From assembly GCA_036655895.1 (NCBI GenBank), contig JAVVPF010000005.1, positions 1 to 64,000 of the forward strand: a stretch of DNA of 64,000 nt, in the 5' to 3' direction. The notes below the pieces were generated by a model that was not told the origin of the DNA, did no database searches, and was given only the letters and a program-made list of their open reading frames with translations. Made by a program: the position numbers and the translations under genes. The DNA comes from Cloacibacillus sp. (GTDB lineage: Bacteria > Synergistota > Synergistia > Synergistales > Synergistaceae). Of this stretch, positions 9,030 to 18,763 are shown in pieces (within the stretch, counting starts at the first letter, position 1; each line of letters opens with the position of its first letter).

Positions 9030-9541
9030 GAAAAAACTCTCCCTTCAGAATCGTAAATATTTGGTGACTCTGTTAAAGTTTCGGATCAGAAAAAACTCTT
9101 GCTTACAACATTACGCAGCCCAAACGCGCCTCCTTCCCTCTGCCTGAAATTGTAATGTGTAAAACAGTATATAAAAAGCACTGACTAAAAATAAGTTACA
9201 ACAAACATCCTATTTCGTCAATCTATTTTACACAATTACATGGCCGTTCCTAAAGCCGTTTTGCCATAAATTATAAAAAATAAACTTTCATATTATTTTT
9301 TTCACAATGGCAAAGACGGGCGCAACACTTTCACCTATTAAATTATCATGGTTCGAAAATCTTTGGCACCAAACTCAGGTCACAATTGGTCAGAGAACCT
9401 TCTCTTTCTTGTTATCCCCCTTTTTTAGTGCAGATTTTAAAATTTCCCCCGGCAGCATAGTCTAAAAAAATACTATTTAGCTCTTTTGTTCCAAACCAAA
9501 AATAAAAAGTAAAATTTTATTTACTTTTCATTTTTCGCGCG
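9030..9541. other. AT-rich intergenic region upstream of dctP
   Basis: No credible gene. It is AT-rich with several poly-T and poly-A runs and must hold the promoter of the minus-strand TRAP operon; TATATA-like stretches lie around 9169-9175 (plus-strand numbering), but I could not fix a convincing -35/-10 pair. The right part lies beyond the end of the chromate-type transporter genes and shows no clear terminator. Confidence 0.4.
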
Positions 9542-10078
9542 TCACGAAAGAAAAATCGCGCCTATCGCTCCAAACGATACGAGCATAGCGGCGGGATGAT
9601 CCTTAAAAAACTTACAGTACTTTATCAAAAGAACGCCGGCGCAGAAGAGCGCTACCGCGAAAAATCCATTTCTTAATGTCGCCGAAAACGGCGAAACGAG
9701 AGACAGAGTAAGCAGCCCAGCTACGACTGGGCGCAGCATCATCTTAAAGGCGCGGCTGCCCTCCGGGGAGACGCGTTTGAGCACGGCTAGGACGACGCAG
9801 AGGGCGGCGACTGGCGCCGCTACGAGCGCAAGAGTAGCGGCGAACGACCCAATGACGCCCGCCTTTTCGTAGCCCGCGAAGGTGGCCGCGTTTATAGCGA
9901 TAGGCCCCGGCGTCACCTGAGAGACGGCGACCATCTGATTGAACTGTTCGGCCGTCATCCACGCGTTTTTGGTGACAAGCTGATATTCTATGAGCGGCAG
10001 CGTGGAAAGGCCGCCGCCGAAGGCGGTGATGCCGACCTGCATAAAGGCCCAGACGAGTTCAAGGATGACGCGCCCCAT
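9542..10078 (-). CDS. Chromate-transporter family protein, second half
   Basis: A 178-residue membrane protein of the short-chain CHR family. It shows the family's N-terminal FGGG motif (ITAFGGGLSTLPL) and VTPGPIAINAA motif. Short-chain CHR proteins work as pairs of oppositely oriented subunits, and this gene overlaps its partner by one base (TGATG). Natural substrate in an anaerobe is uncertain: chromate or another oxyanion is inferred only from the family name. Confidence 0.85.
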   Translation of the reverse strand: MGRVILELVWAFMQVGITAFGGGLSTLPLIEYQLVTKNAWMTAEQFNQMVAVSQVTPGPIAINAATFAGYEKAGVIGSFAATLALVAAPVAALCVVLAVLKRVSPEGSRAFKMMLRPVVAGLLTLSLVSPFSATLRNGFFAVALFCAGVLLIKYCKFFKDHPAAMLVSFGAIGAIFLS

Positions 10079-10608
10079 CAGGAGACGAACCTTTCATGCG
10101 CGAACTGCAGCGCGATGACTCCGGCCATGGCAAAGAGCGGATGGATATGCAGCACTCCTATGAGCGATATGACGAGCAAAAAGGGCACGAGGTTCCACCA
10201 CTTGCCCAAAAGCGCAGACTTTACGTTGTCGAAAATTACAAGCACGATTATAGCGCTCGTGCCGGCGAGCACGCCGTGAAAAAAGCCGCGGACCGCTGGC
10301 AGGTCGGAATATTTGATGATGAACGGAGAAAGAAAAAGTATGATGAGAAACGGAGGAAGAACTGCGCCGGCTACGGCCGCAAGGCTGCCTGAAAGCCCCT
10401 TGTAATGGCGCCCCATGAGCCATGCTATGGATACGGCGATCGGCCCCGGCATCGAGGCGGCGAGGCTCACCATATCGGCAAAGACCTCCGGGTCTATATC
10501 GCCTCTTTTTTCCTCTTCGAGCTGGACCATGCCGAGTATGACGATGCCGCCTCCGAAGGTGACGGCGCTTATTCTAAAAAAGAAAAAGAATAATTGAGTC
10601 AGGCTCAT
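10078..10608 (-). CDS. Chromate-transporter family protein, first half
   Basis: A 176-residue CHR-family membrane protein with AVTFGGGIVILG near residue 17 and ASMPGPIAVSIAW near residue 52, followed by hydrophobic segments. TTGGAG lies a few bases before the ATG. It is the promoter-proximal member of the pair. The upstream spacer (10609-10765) is AT-rich with the 10-bp palindrome TATCTAGATA at 10681, a possible operator. Confidence 0.85.
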   Translation of the reverse strand: MSLTQLFFFFFRISAVTFGGGIVILGMVQLEEEKRGDIDPEVFADMVSLAASMPGPIAVSIAWLMGRHYKGLSGSLAAVAGAVLPPFLIILFLSPFIIKYSDLPAVRGFFHGVLAGTSAIIVLVIFDNVKSALLGKWWNLVPFLLVISLIGVLHIHPLFAMAGVIALQFAHERFVS

Positions 10609-10835
10609 ATTTCAATCTCCAATTTCATTTGCTGGTTTAGGCGGCAATCATTCGATCAACTCAACCATTTCGCGCACATATATCTAGATAACAGATATAT
10701 CAGATAATATAACATATATCGTGAAAAAAACAAATCTTTGACACCTTCGTTTATTTTAAGGCCAAATGACTAAAGAAGGAATAAGTAATAAAATAGACGG
10801 GTTAATACTAACAGGAAGCTGGGGGCATATCATTG

Positions 10836-11555
10836 ATGAAAAAAACTGCGGCGATACTATGCGCGCTGATTTTCGCCTGCTTTGCGCAAGGAGCCTGCGC
10901 GGCGGAACGCGGCGCGGCGGCGGCCGAAAAAATTGGAACGATGCTCGCGGCGGAGCTGGCGCCGGAAAAAATCGAAGTGACGGTGGCGGAGGATGAAAAA
11001 GAGGCGTGGGTCGAATGCACGGGCGCCCTCCTTTCCGGCATAAGGGTAGAAAGCCTGAAGCTGAGGGCGCAGCTTAGAAAACTTCCCGACGCAAATACCG
11101 CAGGCGGCGAGGCGCTTGCGGACCTCATCACGGCCTCAAAGGGCGAGATGACGCTCAAGGTATCGGACGTCAACAAATATTTTGCGGCGGGCCCGGAGGT
11201 GCGGGGTTTCAAGGAACTGCGCTTTTCATTCGCGAAAAACGGTTATACGGCAAAGGGCGTCTTTGAGATGAACGCAGTATTTATTACGCTGAAGCTGAAC
11301 TTGATGGCCACAGGACGCCTCGGACTGAAAAAAGACGGCGTATATCTTGAAGAGACAGAGCTGTACGCGGAAAATATCAAGCAGCCGCAGAACATAACGG
11401 AGCTGGTGACCGGACGCGTCAATCCGCTTTTGGCCTTTTCAAAGATCACCTTCCCGGTGGAATTTGAAAACATAACGATGAACCAGAACGAGGCGATACT
11501 TACCGGGCATCCGCAAAAAATAGAAAAAGGCTGGCGCTGGAGCTGGAAAAAATAA
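10836..11555 (+). CDS. Secreted DUF2993 (LmeA-like) protein
   Basis: A 239-residue exported protein with a clear signal peptide (cleavage near ACA-AE, residue 22). The body alternates beta-strand-like segments and contains EVTVAEDEKEAWVECTG-type patterning reminiscent of the DUF2993/LmeA lipid-binding fold; that assignment is by impression of pattern. The ATG at 10836 is chosen over the upstream TTG at 10833 because a GGAAGCTGGGGG stretch sits at normal distance. It stands alone, ending in a strong terminator before the origin. Confidence 0.6.
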   Translation: MKKTAAILCALIFACFAQGACAAERGAAAAEKIGTMLAAELAPEKIEVTVAEDEKEAWVECTGALLSGIRVESLKLRAQLRKLPDANTAGGEALADLITASKGEMTLKVSDVNKYFAAGPEVRGFKELRFSFAKNGYTAKGVFEMNAVFITLKLNLMATGRLGLKKDGVYLEETELYAENIKQPQNITELVTGRVNPLLAFSKITFPVEFENITMNQNEAILTGHPQKIEKGWRWSWKK

Positions 11556-11605
11556 TAACTCCACCGGCGTTTTTGCTTACATAAATACTCACAGGCCCCT
11601 TAAAG

Positions 11606-11655
11606 GCGGGAAGATAGATCAAAGAGCTTCGATTTATCTTCCCGCGATTTTTTTC
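11606..11655 (+). terminator. Terminator after the DUF2993-like gene
   Basis: A 15-bp stem (GCGGGAAGATAGATC / GATTTATCTTCCCGC with one G-T pair) and a run of seven T. Confidence 0.88.
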
Positions 11656-11779
11656 TTTATATTCATCAGCATTAATCAATCTCTTATAACGCTTTTGTTT
11701 CCTTATCCGAGGCAGAAAACGACGGGAAGTAAATGGAAAAGGCTTAGTTTTCTGAATTGGGGAAAACTAAACACAAAAT

Positions 11780-12098
11780 CTATTCACATCATGTGTATAA
11801 TATTCCCCTATTTGATAAAAAGCTGCGTAATTTACGTGAGCGCCGCGCTTTATAGTTTTTACTGAGATAAAAATAGTAAGTGTTTCTAGTTCAATAAAAA
11901 TATATAGTATGTATATTATCCACATCATCCCCATATATCCACAGACTACTGTGATTTTCCATTTTTCCCATCGCAATGTAGGAAATCAACAAAAATCAAA
12001 TTGTCTGATTTTTACATTTACAAAATTTTTACGTTGAGACGACTGGATTTTTAGATTTGTCTACAGCTCTGTGGATTATAATGTGGATATGTGTATAA
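11780..12098. other. oriC: Replication origin, DnaA-box cluster upstream of dnaA
   Basis: Exact matches to TTATNCACA or its complement lie at 11792-11800 (TGTGTATAA), 11916-11924 (TTATCCACA) and 12090-12098 (TGTGTATAA). One-mismatch boxes lie at 11780-11788, 11935-11943, 12070-12078 and 12082-12090. The surrounding sequence is strongly AT-rich. With the second cluster after dnaA this forms a bipartite origin as in Bacillus and Helicobacter. The rest of the spacer up to dnaA holds no gene. Confidence 0.85.
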
Positions 12099-12321
12099 GT
12101 TTTGTGTATTTCTTTTGTTTTTTCGGCTTGCGGTGTTGACGCGTCGCCCTCTATGTGCTTTCCTACCTATGAACGCCGAAGATAAAGAGAGGGGCGCCAA
12201 AATCAAAAAATGACCGCCTTGTCGTTTGAAGTGAGCATTTTTATTTTTTTGTTTGGCCGATTCATGATAAAATCTTTAGTTGGAAGAATATCAATAATGC
12301 TCTTCTTTTGGAGTGAAGTGA

Positions 12322-13671
12322 ATGTCGAAAGATTTAGATATAATTTGGAAAGAGTATTACAAATATTGTCTTGAGAAACTCGGGCCTGAGGACAAGACCG
12401 CCGAGATATATCTCCAGACCTGTATGCCCATCTCCCTTGACGGGGGGGTGCTGGTGCTGGACGTGGCCACACAATTCGCAATGGATCAGATAGCGAAACG
12501 GTATCTGCCGCGGATGAAGGAGCTTTTGGTCGAGACGAGCTTCGGGTCGGACATACAGCTCAAGGTGCCTGTTGAGACCGCCTTTCCAACCGATAAGGAA
12601 AGCCGGCTCTCAGAACCTCGCCTTCCGGAACCGCAAAAAACGTCGGCCGGACGCAACGGGCTCAATCCAAATTATGTATTTTCCTCCTTCGTAGTCGGCA
12701 AGTCAAACAGGCTTCCGCACGCCGCGAGCCTTGCTGTCGCCGAATCTCCAGGCAACACCTACAACCCTTTCTTCATCTGGGGAAAGGTCGGCCTTGGCAA
12801 GACGCATCTTATGCACGCCATAGGACATCACATCGAGGCCGCGAACCAGAATACAAAAATACTCTACGTGAGCGCGGAAAAATTCACAAACGACCTTATC
12901 ACGGCAATAAGAAACAATACAAATCAGGAGTTCAGAGCGCGCTATCGCGAGCTGGACGTGCTGATGATAGACGACGTGCAGTTCATCGCCGGCAAAGAGC
13001 AGACGCAGGAGGAGTTTTTCTGGACCTTCAACACTCTGCATGACGCAAAAAAACAGATAATAATAAGCGCGGACCGTCCTCCAAAGGACATAGACGGCAT
13101 AGCCGACAGGCTCGTTTCGCGTTTTGAATGGGGTCTAGTGACCGACATCCAGCCGCCGGATCTTGAAACGCGCGTCGCAATCCTCCAAAAAAAGGCCGAG
13201 ATGAAAAAATACATGAACATCCCGGACGACGTCATTATGTTCATAGCGCAGAACATCCCAAGCAACATAAGGGAGCTTGAAGGCTCTTTGAACAGGATCG
13301 TCGCCTGCTCCGACCTCAACCACGAGCCGATAAACATCGAAAACGCCGGCGTCTGGCTGAAGGACCTCATAAAAGAGCACCCGACAGGCGCGGTCAGCAT
13401 AGGCCTCATACAGCAGCTTACAGCGGAGGCGTTCGGCTTTTCGATGGACGAACTGCTTTCCAAAAAAAGAACGGCAGATCTCGCGCTCGCACGCCAGACC
13501 GCTATGTACGTCGCGCGCAACAAAACAAGCGAGGCGCTTATCCAGATAGCCTATGCGTTCAACAAGAAAGACCATACTGTTGTCATCCACGCATGCCGGA
13601 AAATAACGGAGCTTATCAAGAGCGACCTTCGCGTCCGATCATTTGTGGATAACATTGTGAATAAATTATAA
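12322..13671 (+). CDS. dnaA: Chromosomal replication initiator DnaA
   Basis: Initiator that binds DnaA boxes and opens the origin. In 449 residues it shows domain I (1-80), a short linker, the AAA+ domain with Walker A GKVGLGKTH (residues 154-162) and Walker B LMIDDVQF (near 213), and domain IV with the DnaA-box-binding motif DHTVVIHACRKI near residue 420. The start has GGAG at 12310. The 3' end of the gene itself contains two perfect DnaA boxes, so the downstream part of the origin begins inside the coding region. Confidence 0.98.
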   Translation: MSKDLDIIWKEYYKYCLEKLGPEDKTAEIYLQTCMPISLDGGVLVLDVATQFAMDQIAKRYLPRMKELLVETSFGSDIQLKVPVETAFPTDKESRLSEPRLPEPQKTSAGRNGLNPNYVFSSFVVGKSNRLPHAASLAVAESPGNTYNPFFIWGKVGLGKTHLMHAIGHHIEAANQNTKILYVSAEKFTNDLITAIRNNTNQEFRARYRELDVLMIDDVQFIAGKEQTQEEFFWTFNTLHDAKKQIIISADRPPKDIDGIADRLVSRFEWGLVTDIQPPDLETRVAILQKKAEMKKYMNIPDDVIMFIAQNIPSNIRELEGSLNRIVACSDLNHEPINIENAGVWLKDLIKEHPTGAVSIGLIQQLTAEAFGFSMDELLSKKRTADLALARQTAMYVARNKTSEALIQIAYAFNKKDHTVVIHACRKITELIKSDLRVRSFVDNIVNKL

Positions 13672-13876
13672 TTTTTCACCACATTTTGGTGGATTATTTT
13701 GTGGGCAGTTTTACTCTCGCAATTTTCCACACAAAAAATGTGTATACTGTGGATAAGTTTTGAGGATAACTAAATACTTCTCCACATCGAAAAAGTCGGC
13801 AGGGAGCGGATTTACACGAGAAATCCACATTTCCACAGCCACTACTACGACGAATACGATTTTTTATTTAAATAAG
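13644..13876. other. oriC: Replication origin, downstream DnaA boxes and candidate unwinding element
   Basis: Exact boxes lie at 13644-13652 (TGTGGATAA), 13656-13664 (TGTGAATAA) and 13748-13756 (TGTGGATAA), with weaker ones at 13723-13731, 13739-13747, 13778-13786, 13821-13829 and 13829-13837. The last boxes are followed by a run of trinucleotides, CTA CTA CGA CGA ATA CGA (13842-13859), and then by an AT-only stretch (13860-13876). This box, spacer, DnaA-trio, AT-rich order matches the basal unwinding system described in Bacillus subtilis. Confidence 0.75.
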
Positions 13877-13899
13877 GTGTATTAATAGGAGGGGACGTC

Positions 13900-15066
13900 A
13901 TGAAGCTTACCATCAATAAAAAACTGTTTCTCGCAAGCTGGGGTCTTGCCGAGAGGAGCACCTCGACAACCGGGTCCGTCAGCATTCTTTCATCGATCCT
14001 GCTTAAGGCTGGGCCTGATGAGGTCACTTTGCAGGCGACCGACATCAAGACCTCCGTAATCTGCCGCACCTCCGGGATAACCGTCTATGAACCTGGAGAC
14101 GCGGTATTTCCGATAAAGATGGTGAGCGACCTTTTCAAAAAGGCGCCTGGAGAGGAATTTACGCTTGAGGTCAAAGAGGGCAAGGTCACTCTGCGTGCCG
14201 GCAAGAGCAAATATAATTTCTCGACCTATCCGCTTGCTGAGTTTCCAGTGCTTCCAAGCTCCGAAAAAGCACGTCCGTTCTGCACCGTTTCCGCCTCAGA
14301 GCTTGCGCGCGTGCTAGACGAAGGTACGCTTGCCGCCTCTTCCGGCGAGGAATTTCCGCTTTACCTCTCCTCCGCTAATCTCCAGATAGTTCAAAACAGG
14401 CTGGACGTCGTCTCCACCGATACGAGACGCCTCGCGCTTGCCTCCGTATCTGTAACGGAACCAGGCGGAGACGCCTCAGCGCTGCTTCCGATGAAGGGCG
14501 TGAAGGAGCTTCAGCGCATCCTTTCGTCGCTTGCTCCAGATACGACTGTCTCCGTCCTTTACGACAGCGCGCAGTTTTATTTCAAGACCGACTCACTTGA
14601 ATTTACCGTGCGCCGCGTCGAATCAAAATTTCCCCCCTACGAGAAGATATTGCCGAAAGGCAGCACGCTTGAGGTACTTACAGACCGCGGCGCGCTCATC
14701 TCCGCGCTTGAACGCGCAGACGTAATCGTCCGCGATTTCAACCGAATGGTAATCATGGACATAGTTCCGGGAGAGAGCCTGATGCTCCGCGCGAAGGCGC
14801 CTGACTTCGGACAGGCCAAGGAAGAGGTGGCGGCGGACATAAGCGGCGCGGAACTTCGCATTGCAATAAATTCCAAGTTCTTCCTTGAAGCGCTTAAGGT
14901 GCTCCGCGAGCCTGACGTCAAGCTTTCCTTCAACGGACAGGCGGGCCACATGGCGGTCAAACGAAGCGCAAGCGACGATTTCCTCTGCCTTATAGCGCCG
15001 ATAAACCTCACCGAGGCCGAGCTCAGAGCGGCCGATCCTGATTCAGACGGGACAGATGGGATTTAG
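13900..15066 (+). CDS. dnaN: DNA polymerase III sliding clamp, beta subunit
   Basis: Ring-shaped clamp that tethers the replicative polymerase. The 388-residue protein has three repeated clamp domains and the usual family stretches (VVSTDTRRLALASV near residue 170; the C-terminal end differs from the canonical PMR/PMRL motif, reading LCLIAPINLTEAEL). AGGAGGGG precedes the ATG. It follows dnaA in the classic origin order and overlaps recF by 11 bases. Confidence 0.96.
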   Translation: MKLTINKKLFLASWGLAERSTSTTGSVSILSSILLKAGPDEVTLQATDIKTSVICRTSGITVYEPGDAVFPIKMVSDLFKKAPGEEFTLEVKEGKVTLRAGKSKYNFSTYPLAEFPVLPSSEKARPFCTVSASELARVLDEGTLAASSGEEFPLYLSSANLQIVQNRLDVVSTDTRRLALASVSVTEPGGDASALLPMKGVKELQRILSSLAPDTTVSVLYDSAQFYFKTDSLEFTVRRVESKFPPYEKILPKGSTLEVLTDRGALISALERADVIVRDFNRMVIMDIVPGESLMLRAKAPDFGQAKEEVAADISGAELRIAINSKFFLEALKVLREPDVKLSFNGQAGHMAVKRSASDDFLCLIAPINLTEAELRAADPDSDGTDGI

Positions 15067-16114
15067 TCGGGTAAGATTCAACAACTTTAAAAACATAGAG
15101 CCCCGGGAGATGAGATGGTCCCCGGGGCTCAATCTGCTAACGGGCAAAAACGGCGCCGGAAAGACGAACATCCTTGAAGGCATAAACATAATATCCGGCT
15201 GGGGCCCGCTTGACGGGGGGGCGAAAGCCTCGTCTCTTGCCTCGTGGAACAGCGGCTCGCAGGAGATACAGCTTACCGGCGAGCTTGAGTCAAAAGAGAT
15301 AATCAGAGTCAAAATAGCAAAGCGCTTCATGCTGAAAATAGACGAAAAGACGACGAGCGCCTCGGACCTCAGGTGGAAGATACCGGTACTCACCTTTCTT
15401 CCCGAGGACATGTCGATAATCGAAGGCGCCTCCGCGTCAAGGCGCAGGCTGATAGATATGCTGCTTGCGATAATCATTCCGTCATACGCTCTGCGGCTTT
15501 CGGAATACAGGCGCGGAGTCCGCCAGAAGGCGCAGTTTTTAAAACGCGGAATGCCTTCACTTGTCGCGGACCGCGTCCTTATGCCTCTTGCCTCCTGGAT
15601 ATGGAAGATGCGCGAAGAGGGAGTCCGGCTGCTTTCTTCGTGCCTCGACGACCTTTCGGATCTTACGCCGGCGAAAATAGAGCTTTCCTTGAAGCGCGGA
15701 GGCGCTGGATTTTGTCAGGAACACGAAGAGGATTACGCAAGAGCCGTTTTTGCCAATAGGGAGCGGGAAAGCGCTTTGAAATTTCCGCTTGTAGGCCCGC
15801 ACCGCGACGACGTCATAATCACCGCGGGAGGACGTCTTGCCGCCGACTCGCAAAGCCGCGGGCTGCGGAGGCGCACCGCGATAGCGCTTTTGCTCTGCGC
15901 GGCGGACGGAGTGAGGCGAAAGACGGGCCGCTCGCCAGTGCTGCTTTTGGACGAGGTGACGGCGGAGCTTGACGACATCGGGCGCGCGCTGCTTTTTGAC
16001 GCGCTCACTGCAAGGCGTACGCAGGTATTCGCAGCTACTGCTGAATCTGCGGCCTCGTTTCCAGGCGCCGTCTATACCGTGACAAACGGCGCGGTTTCTG
16101 AGAATTTTTCTTAA
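15056..16114 (+). CDS. recF: DNA replication/repair protein RecF
   Basis: SMC-like ATPase that loads RecA at single-strand gaps through RecOR. The 352-residue protein has Walker A GKNGAGKTN (about residues 30-38) and the signature/Walker B end VLLLDEVTAELDDIGR near residue 298. The start lies inside the end of dnaN (11-base overlap), implying coupled translation. Length and order dnaN-recF are typical for origin clusters. Confidence 0.95.
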   Translation: MGFSRVRFNNFKNIEPREMRWSPGLNLLTGKNGAGKTNILEGINIISGWGPLDGGAKASSLASWNSGSQEIQLTGELESKEIIRVKIAKRFMLKIDEKTTSASDLRWKIPVLTFLPEDMSIIEGASASRRRLIDMLLAIIIPSYALRLSEYRRGVRQKAQFLKRGMPSLVADRVLMPLASWIWKMREEGVRLLSSCLDDLSDLTPAKIELSLKRGGAGFCQEHEEDYARAVFANRERESALKFPLVGPHRDDVIITAGGRLAADSQSRGLRRRTAIALLLCAADGVRRKTGRSPVLLLDEVTAELDDIGRALLFDALTARRTQVFAATAESAASFPGAVYTVTNGAVSENFS

Positions 16115-16131
16115 AAAGAAGTGTGATCTAA

Positions 16132-18024
16132 GTGAAAATAAACGACAAATACGACGTAATAGTGATAGGAGGCGGACATGCCGGATGTGAGGCGGCGCTT
16201 GCCGCCTCAAGAATGGGCTGCCGCACCCTCTTGCTCTGCCTCTATCTTGAAAGCATAGCGATGATGCCCTGCAATCCATCGATAGGCGGCCCCGCAAAAG
16301 GCCACATGGTGCGCGAGATAGACGCGCTTGGCGGCGAATGCGCGGCTGCGGCGGACGCAGCGACCCGCCATCTGCGTTGGCTGAACACCTCAAAGGGCGC
16401 GGCTGTACGCGCGCTTCGCGCCCAGTGCAGCCCAAGAAGGTACAGCGACCATTACCGCTGCGCGCTGCTGCGCCAAAACAATCTTGAGCTCCATCAGGCT
16501 CAGGCGTCAGAGCTTATAGTTGAAAACGGCGCGGCGCGCGGCGTAAAAATAAAGACGGGACAGAGCTTTTACGCCTCGTGCGTAATACTTGCGACAGGCA
16601 CATACCTCGCCTCAAAGATCCACATAGGCCTCACCTGCCACAAATCCGGGCCGCTTGGAATGGTCTCCGCCTATGATTTTTCGCGCAGCCTGAAAAAAGC
16701 CGGCCTTGAAACTGGGCGTCTGCGCACGGACACGACGCCGAGGCTGCACCTTGACACCATCGACTGGGAGTCGCTTGAATGTCAAAAAAGCATAACGGAG
16801 CCGCAGGCGCTATCTTTTTTTGGCGAAAAAAAAATCTACGACGAGATGGTCTGCGGCATGACGCGCACAAATGAACAGACTCATTCCATCATAAGAAAAT
16901 ATTTTGAACAGTCGCCCCTTTGGACGGGCAGGCTCGGCACCGAAGGCCCCAGATATTGCCCCTCCATCGACGACAAGATAATCAAGTTCCCTGAAAAGGA
17001 CAGCCACCCCATCTTTCTCGAACCGATAGCTCCTGAGGGCAAAGAGGTCTATGTACAGAATTTTTCGACCTCTATGTGCTTTGAGGCTCAGCTTGAATCT
17101 GTACGCACCATAAAAGGCTGCGAAAAGGCGCACATCCTGCGTCCCGGCTATGCGATAGAATATGATTTCGTGCAGCCTACGCAGCTTACGGCGTGGCTTG
17201 AGGCAAAACCGGTAAAAAATCTCTTTTTGGCGGGCCAGATAAACGGCACCTCCGGCTACGAAGAGGCGGCGGCGCAAGGGCTCATAGCCGGCATCAACGC
17301 CGCTATGAGGGTGAAAGAAAAAGAGCCGTTTGTGCTTAGGCGCGACGAATCATACATAGGAGTGCTCATAGACGACCTTGTTACGAAGGGTACGAAAGAG
17401 CCGTACAGAATGCTTACGAGCCGCTGCGAATACAGGCTTTTGCTGCGTCACGACAACGCGGCCGACAGGCTTTGCGAAAAAGGATATAAGGCGGGGCTTC
17501 TTCCAGAGGAAAAATGGAGCCGTTTCTTAGAGTCCCAAAAACTTACCGAGGCCGAGGCCGCCCGCATCAAGCTCTTTAGGATAGAGCCAACGCCTGAAAA
17601 CAACGAAAAAATTACCGCAGCCAGCTCGTCTTCGATAACGGAACCGACATCCGCGGAAAATCTGCTAAGACGTCCTGAGATATCATGGGATCTGATCGCT
17701 TCGATGACCGGTTCCGAACTGGAAAAAGAATACGGCGAAAAAATAGCGGATGGCCTAAAATACGAGGGGTATATAGAACGCCAGCTTCGTCAGGTCGAAA
17801 AATTCAGGCGCATGGAGCTGCTGAAAATACCGGACTATATAAACTACGAGACTTTGACCGGCCTCTCAGCGGAGGGCCGCGCGAAGCTGCTGAAAATAAA
17901 GCCGGCCGCGCTTGGACAGGCCTCGCGCATCCCCGGCGTCCCGCCGACGGACATACAGCTTTTGTGGGTAGCCATTGAAGGCGGAAGAAGAGAAAAAAAC
18001 GATGAGCGGCGCGAAAGAGGATAA
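16132..18024 (+). CDS. mnmG: tRNA uridine-5-carboxymethylaminomethyl enzyme MnmG (GidA)
   Basis: FAD-dependent enzyme that, with MnmE, modifies the wobble uridine of several tRNAs. It has 630 residues with the dinucleotide-binding motif VIGGGHAGCEAA (residues 11-22), CNPSIGGPAKGH near residue 45, and the C-terminal helical domain ending in SRIPGVPPTDIQLL. The start is GTG at 16132, consistent with the MKINDKYDVIVIGGG N-terminus. It is located near the origin as in many bacteria. The 3' end overlaps the next gene by 23 bases. Confidence 0.96.
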   Translation: MKINDKYDVIVIGGGHAGCEAALAASRMGCRTLLLCLYLESIAMMPCNPSIGGPAKGHMVREIDALGGECAAAADAATRHLRWLNTSKGAAVRALRAQCSPRRYSDHYRCALLRQNNLELHQAQASELIVENGAARGVKIKTGQSFYASCVILATGTYLASKIHIGLTCHKSGPLGMVSAYDFSRSLKKAGLETGRLRTDTTPRLHLDTIDWESLECQKSITEPQALSFFGEKKIYDEMVCGMTRTNEQTHSIIRKYFEQSPLWTGRLGTEGPRYCPSIDDKIIKFPEKDSHPIFLEPIAPEGKEVYVQNFSTSMCFEAQLESVRTIKGCEKAHILRPGYAIEYDFVQPTQLTAWLEAKPVKNLFLAGQINGTSGYEEAAAQGLIAGINAAMRVKEKEPFVLRRDESYIGVLIDDLVTKGTKEPYRMLTSRCEYRLLLRHDNAADRLCEKGYKAGLLPEEKWSRFLESQKLTEAEAARIKLFRIEPTPENNEKITAASSSSITEPTSAENLLRRPEISWDLIASMTGSELEKEYGEKIADGLKYEGYIERQLRQVEKFRRMELLKIPDYINYETLTGLSAEGRAKLLKIKPAALGQASRIPGVPPTDIQLLWVAIEGGRREKNDERRERG

Positions 18025-18556
18025 ATTTAAGAGCGCGGCCGACATTGTAAGCTCCGCCATCTTTGGAAGCGACGCCTCGCGCGCGCTGCCTGACGCTGGA
18101 CGCTGGGCGCAGCTGCGGCTCGCCCTCAAAATGGCCGAGCTTGAAGAAAAATGGGAACAGGCGGCGGGCACAGCTCTTGCCTCAAAAAGCCGTCCCGCAG
18201 CCTGCGACGCCTCAGGCGACGTGATGACAGTGCTCATACACGTTGCCGACCAGACGGTGCTTTCCTCTGTGCGCTTTCGCAAAAATCAGTTGGAGCGCCG
18301 TCTGGCCGGTTTTTTCGGCGTGCCAAGCGTCAGGGCTGATTTCAAAGTAGGCCCTGTAGTTCGGCCTCCAGAGACCAAAGAGGCTGCAGCCGCTGCGGAC
18401 AGAAGGCCTCCCGTGCTGCTTTCCGACGCCGAGGTGCGCGATGAGACGCTTAAATTTTCCGACGAGGGGCTCTCCGTCGAGGCCGCGGAAAAATTCGCGC
18501 GCATAAAGCTGTCGCTTGAAAAACTTGCAAAGCGAAGAGATACCGGGCAAAAATAA
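18002..18556 (+). CDS. dciA: DUF721 / DciA-like protein
   Basis: A 184-residue protein with a DUF721 core (about residues 35-110: LEEKWEQAAG... VLIHVADQTVLSSVRFRKNQLERRL), the domain of DciA, the ancestral loader or partner of replicative helicase DnaB in bacteria without DnaC/DnaI. The C-terminal half is charged and probably flexible. ATG 18002 is preferred over TTG 17975 because GGAAGAAGAG precedes it. It sits at the end of the dnaA-dnaN-recF-mnmG run, which fits a replication role. Function is inferred from the family and position. Confidence 0.75.
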   Translation: MSGAKEDKFKSAADIVSSAIFGSDASRALPDAGRWAQLRLALKMAELEEKWEQAAGTALASKSRPAACDASGDVMTVLIHVADQTVLSSVRFRKNQLERRLAGFFGVPSVRADFKVGPVVRPPETKEAAAAADRRPPVLLSDAEVRDETLKFSDEGLSVEAAEKFARIKLSLEKLAKRRDTGQK

Positions 18557-18763
18557 AAATCCGCGCCTCCCACAGGCTGCGGCGTTTATTTAAGAAGAAA
18601 ACAGAAACATCAGAGGTTTTCTTAACTATTTACGCCTCGTATAACTATATCCGCAAAAATCTATGTATTTTTACCAATACCCACACAAACTAAATCATAT
18701 ATGATAGAATATATCCAGTTAAACGATAATAAATTTAAATTTCTAACAATGGAGGAATTAAAG

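Noticed and set aside
9364-9384. TGGCAC resembling half of a sigma-54 promoter
   Set aside because: The matching TTGC element is missing at the right distance.
12203-12481. Minus-strand frame overlapping the dnaA start
   Set aside because: Shadow of dnaA with no ribosome binding site; the region is the origin leader.
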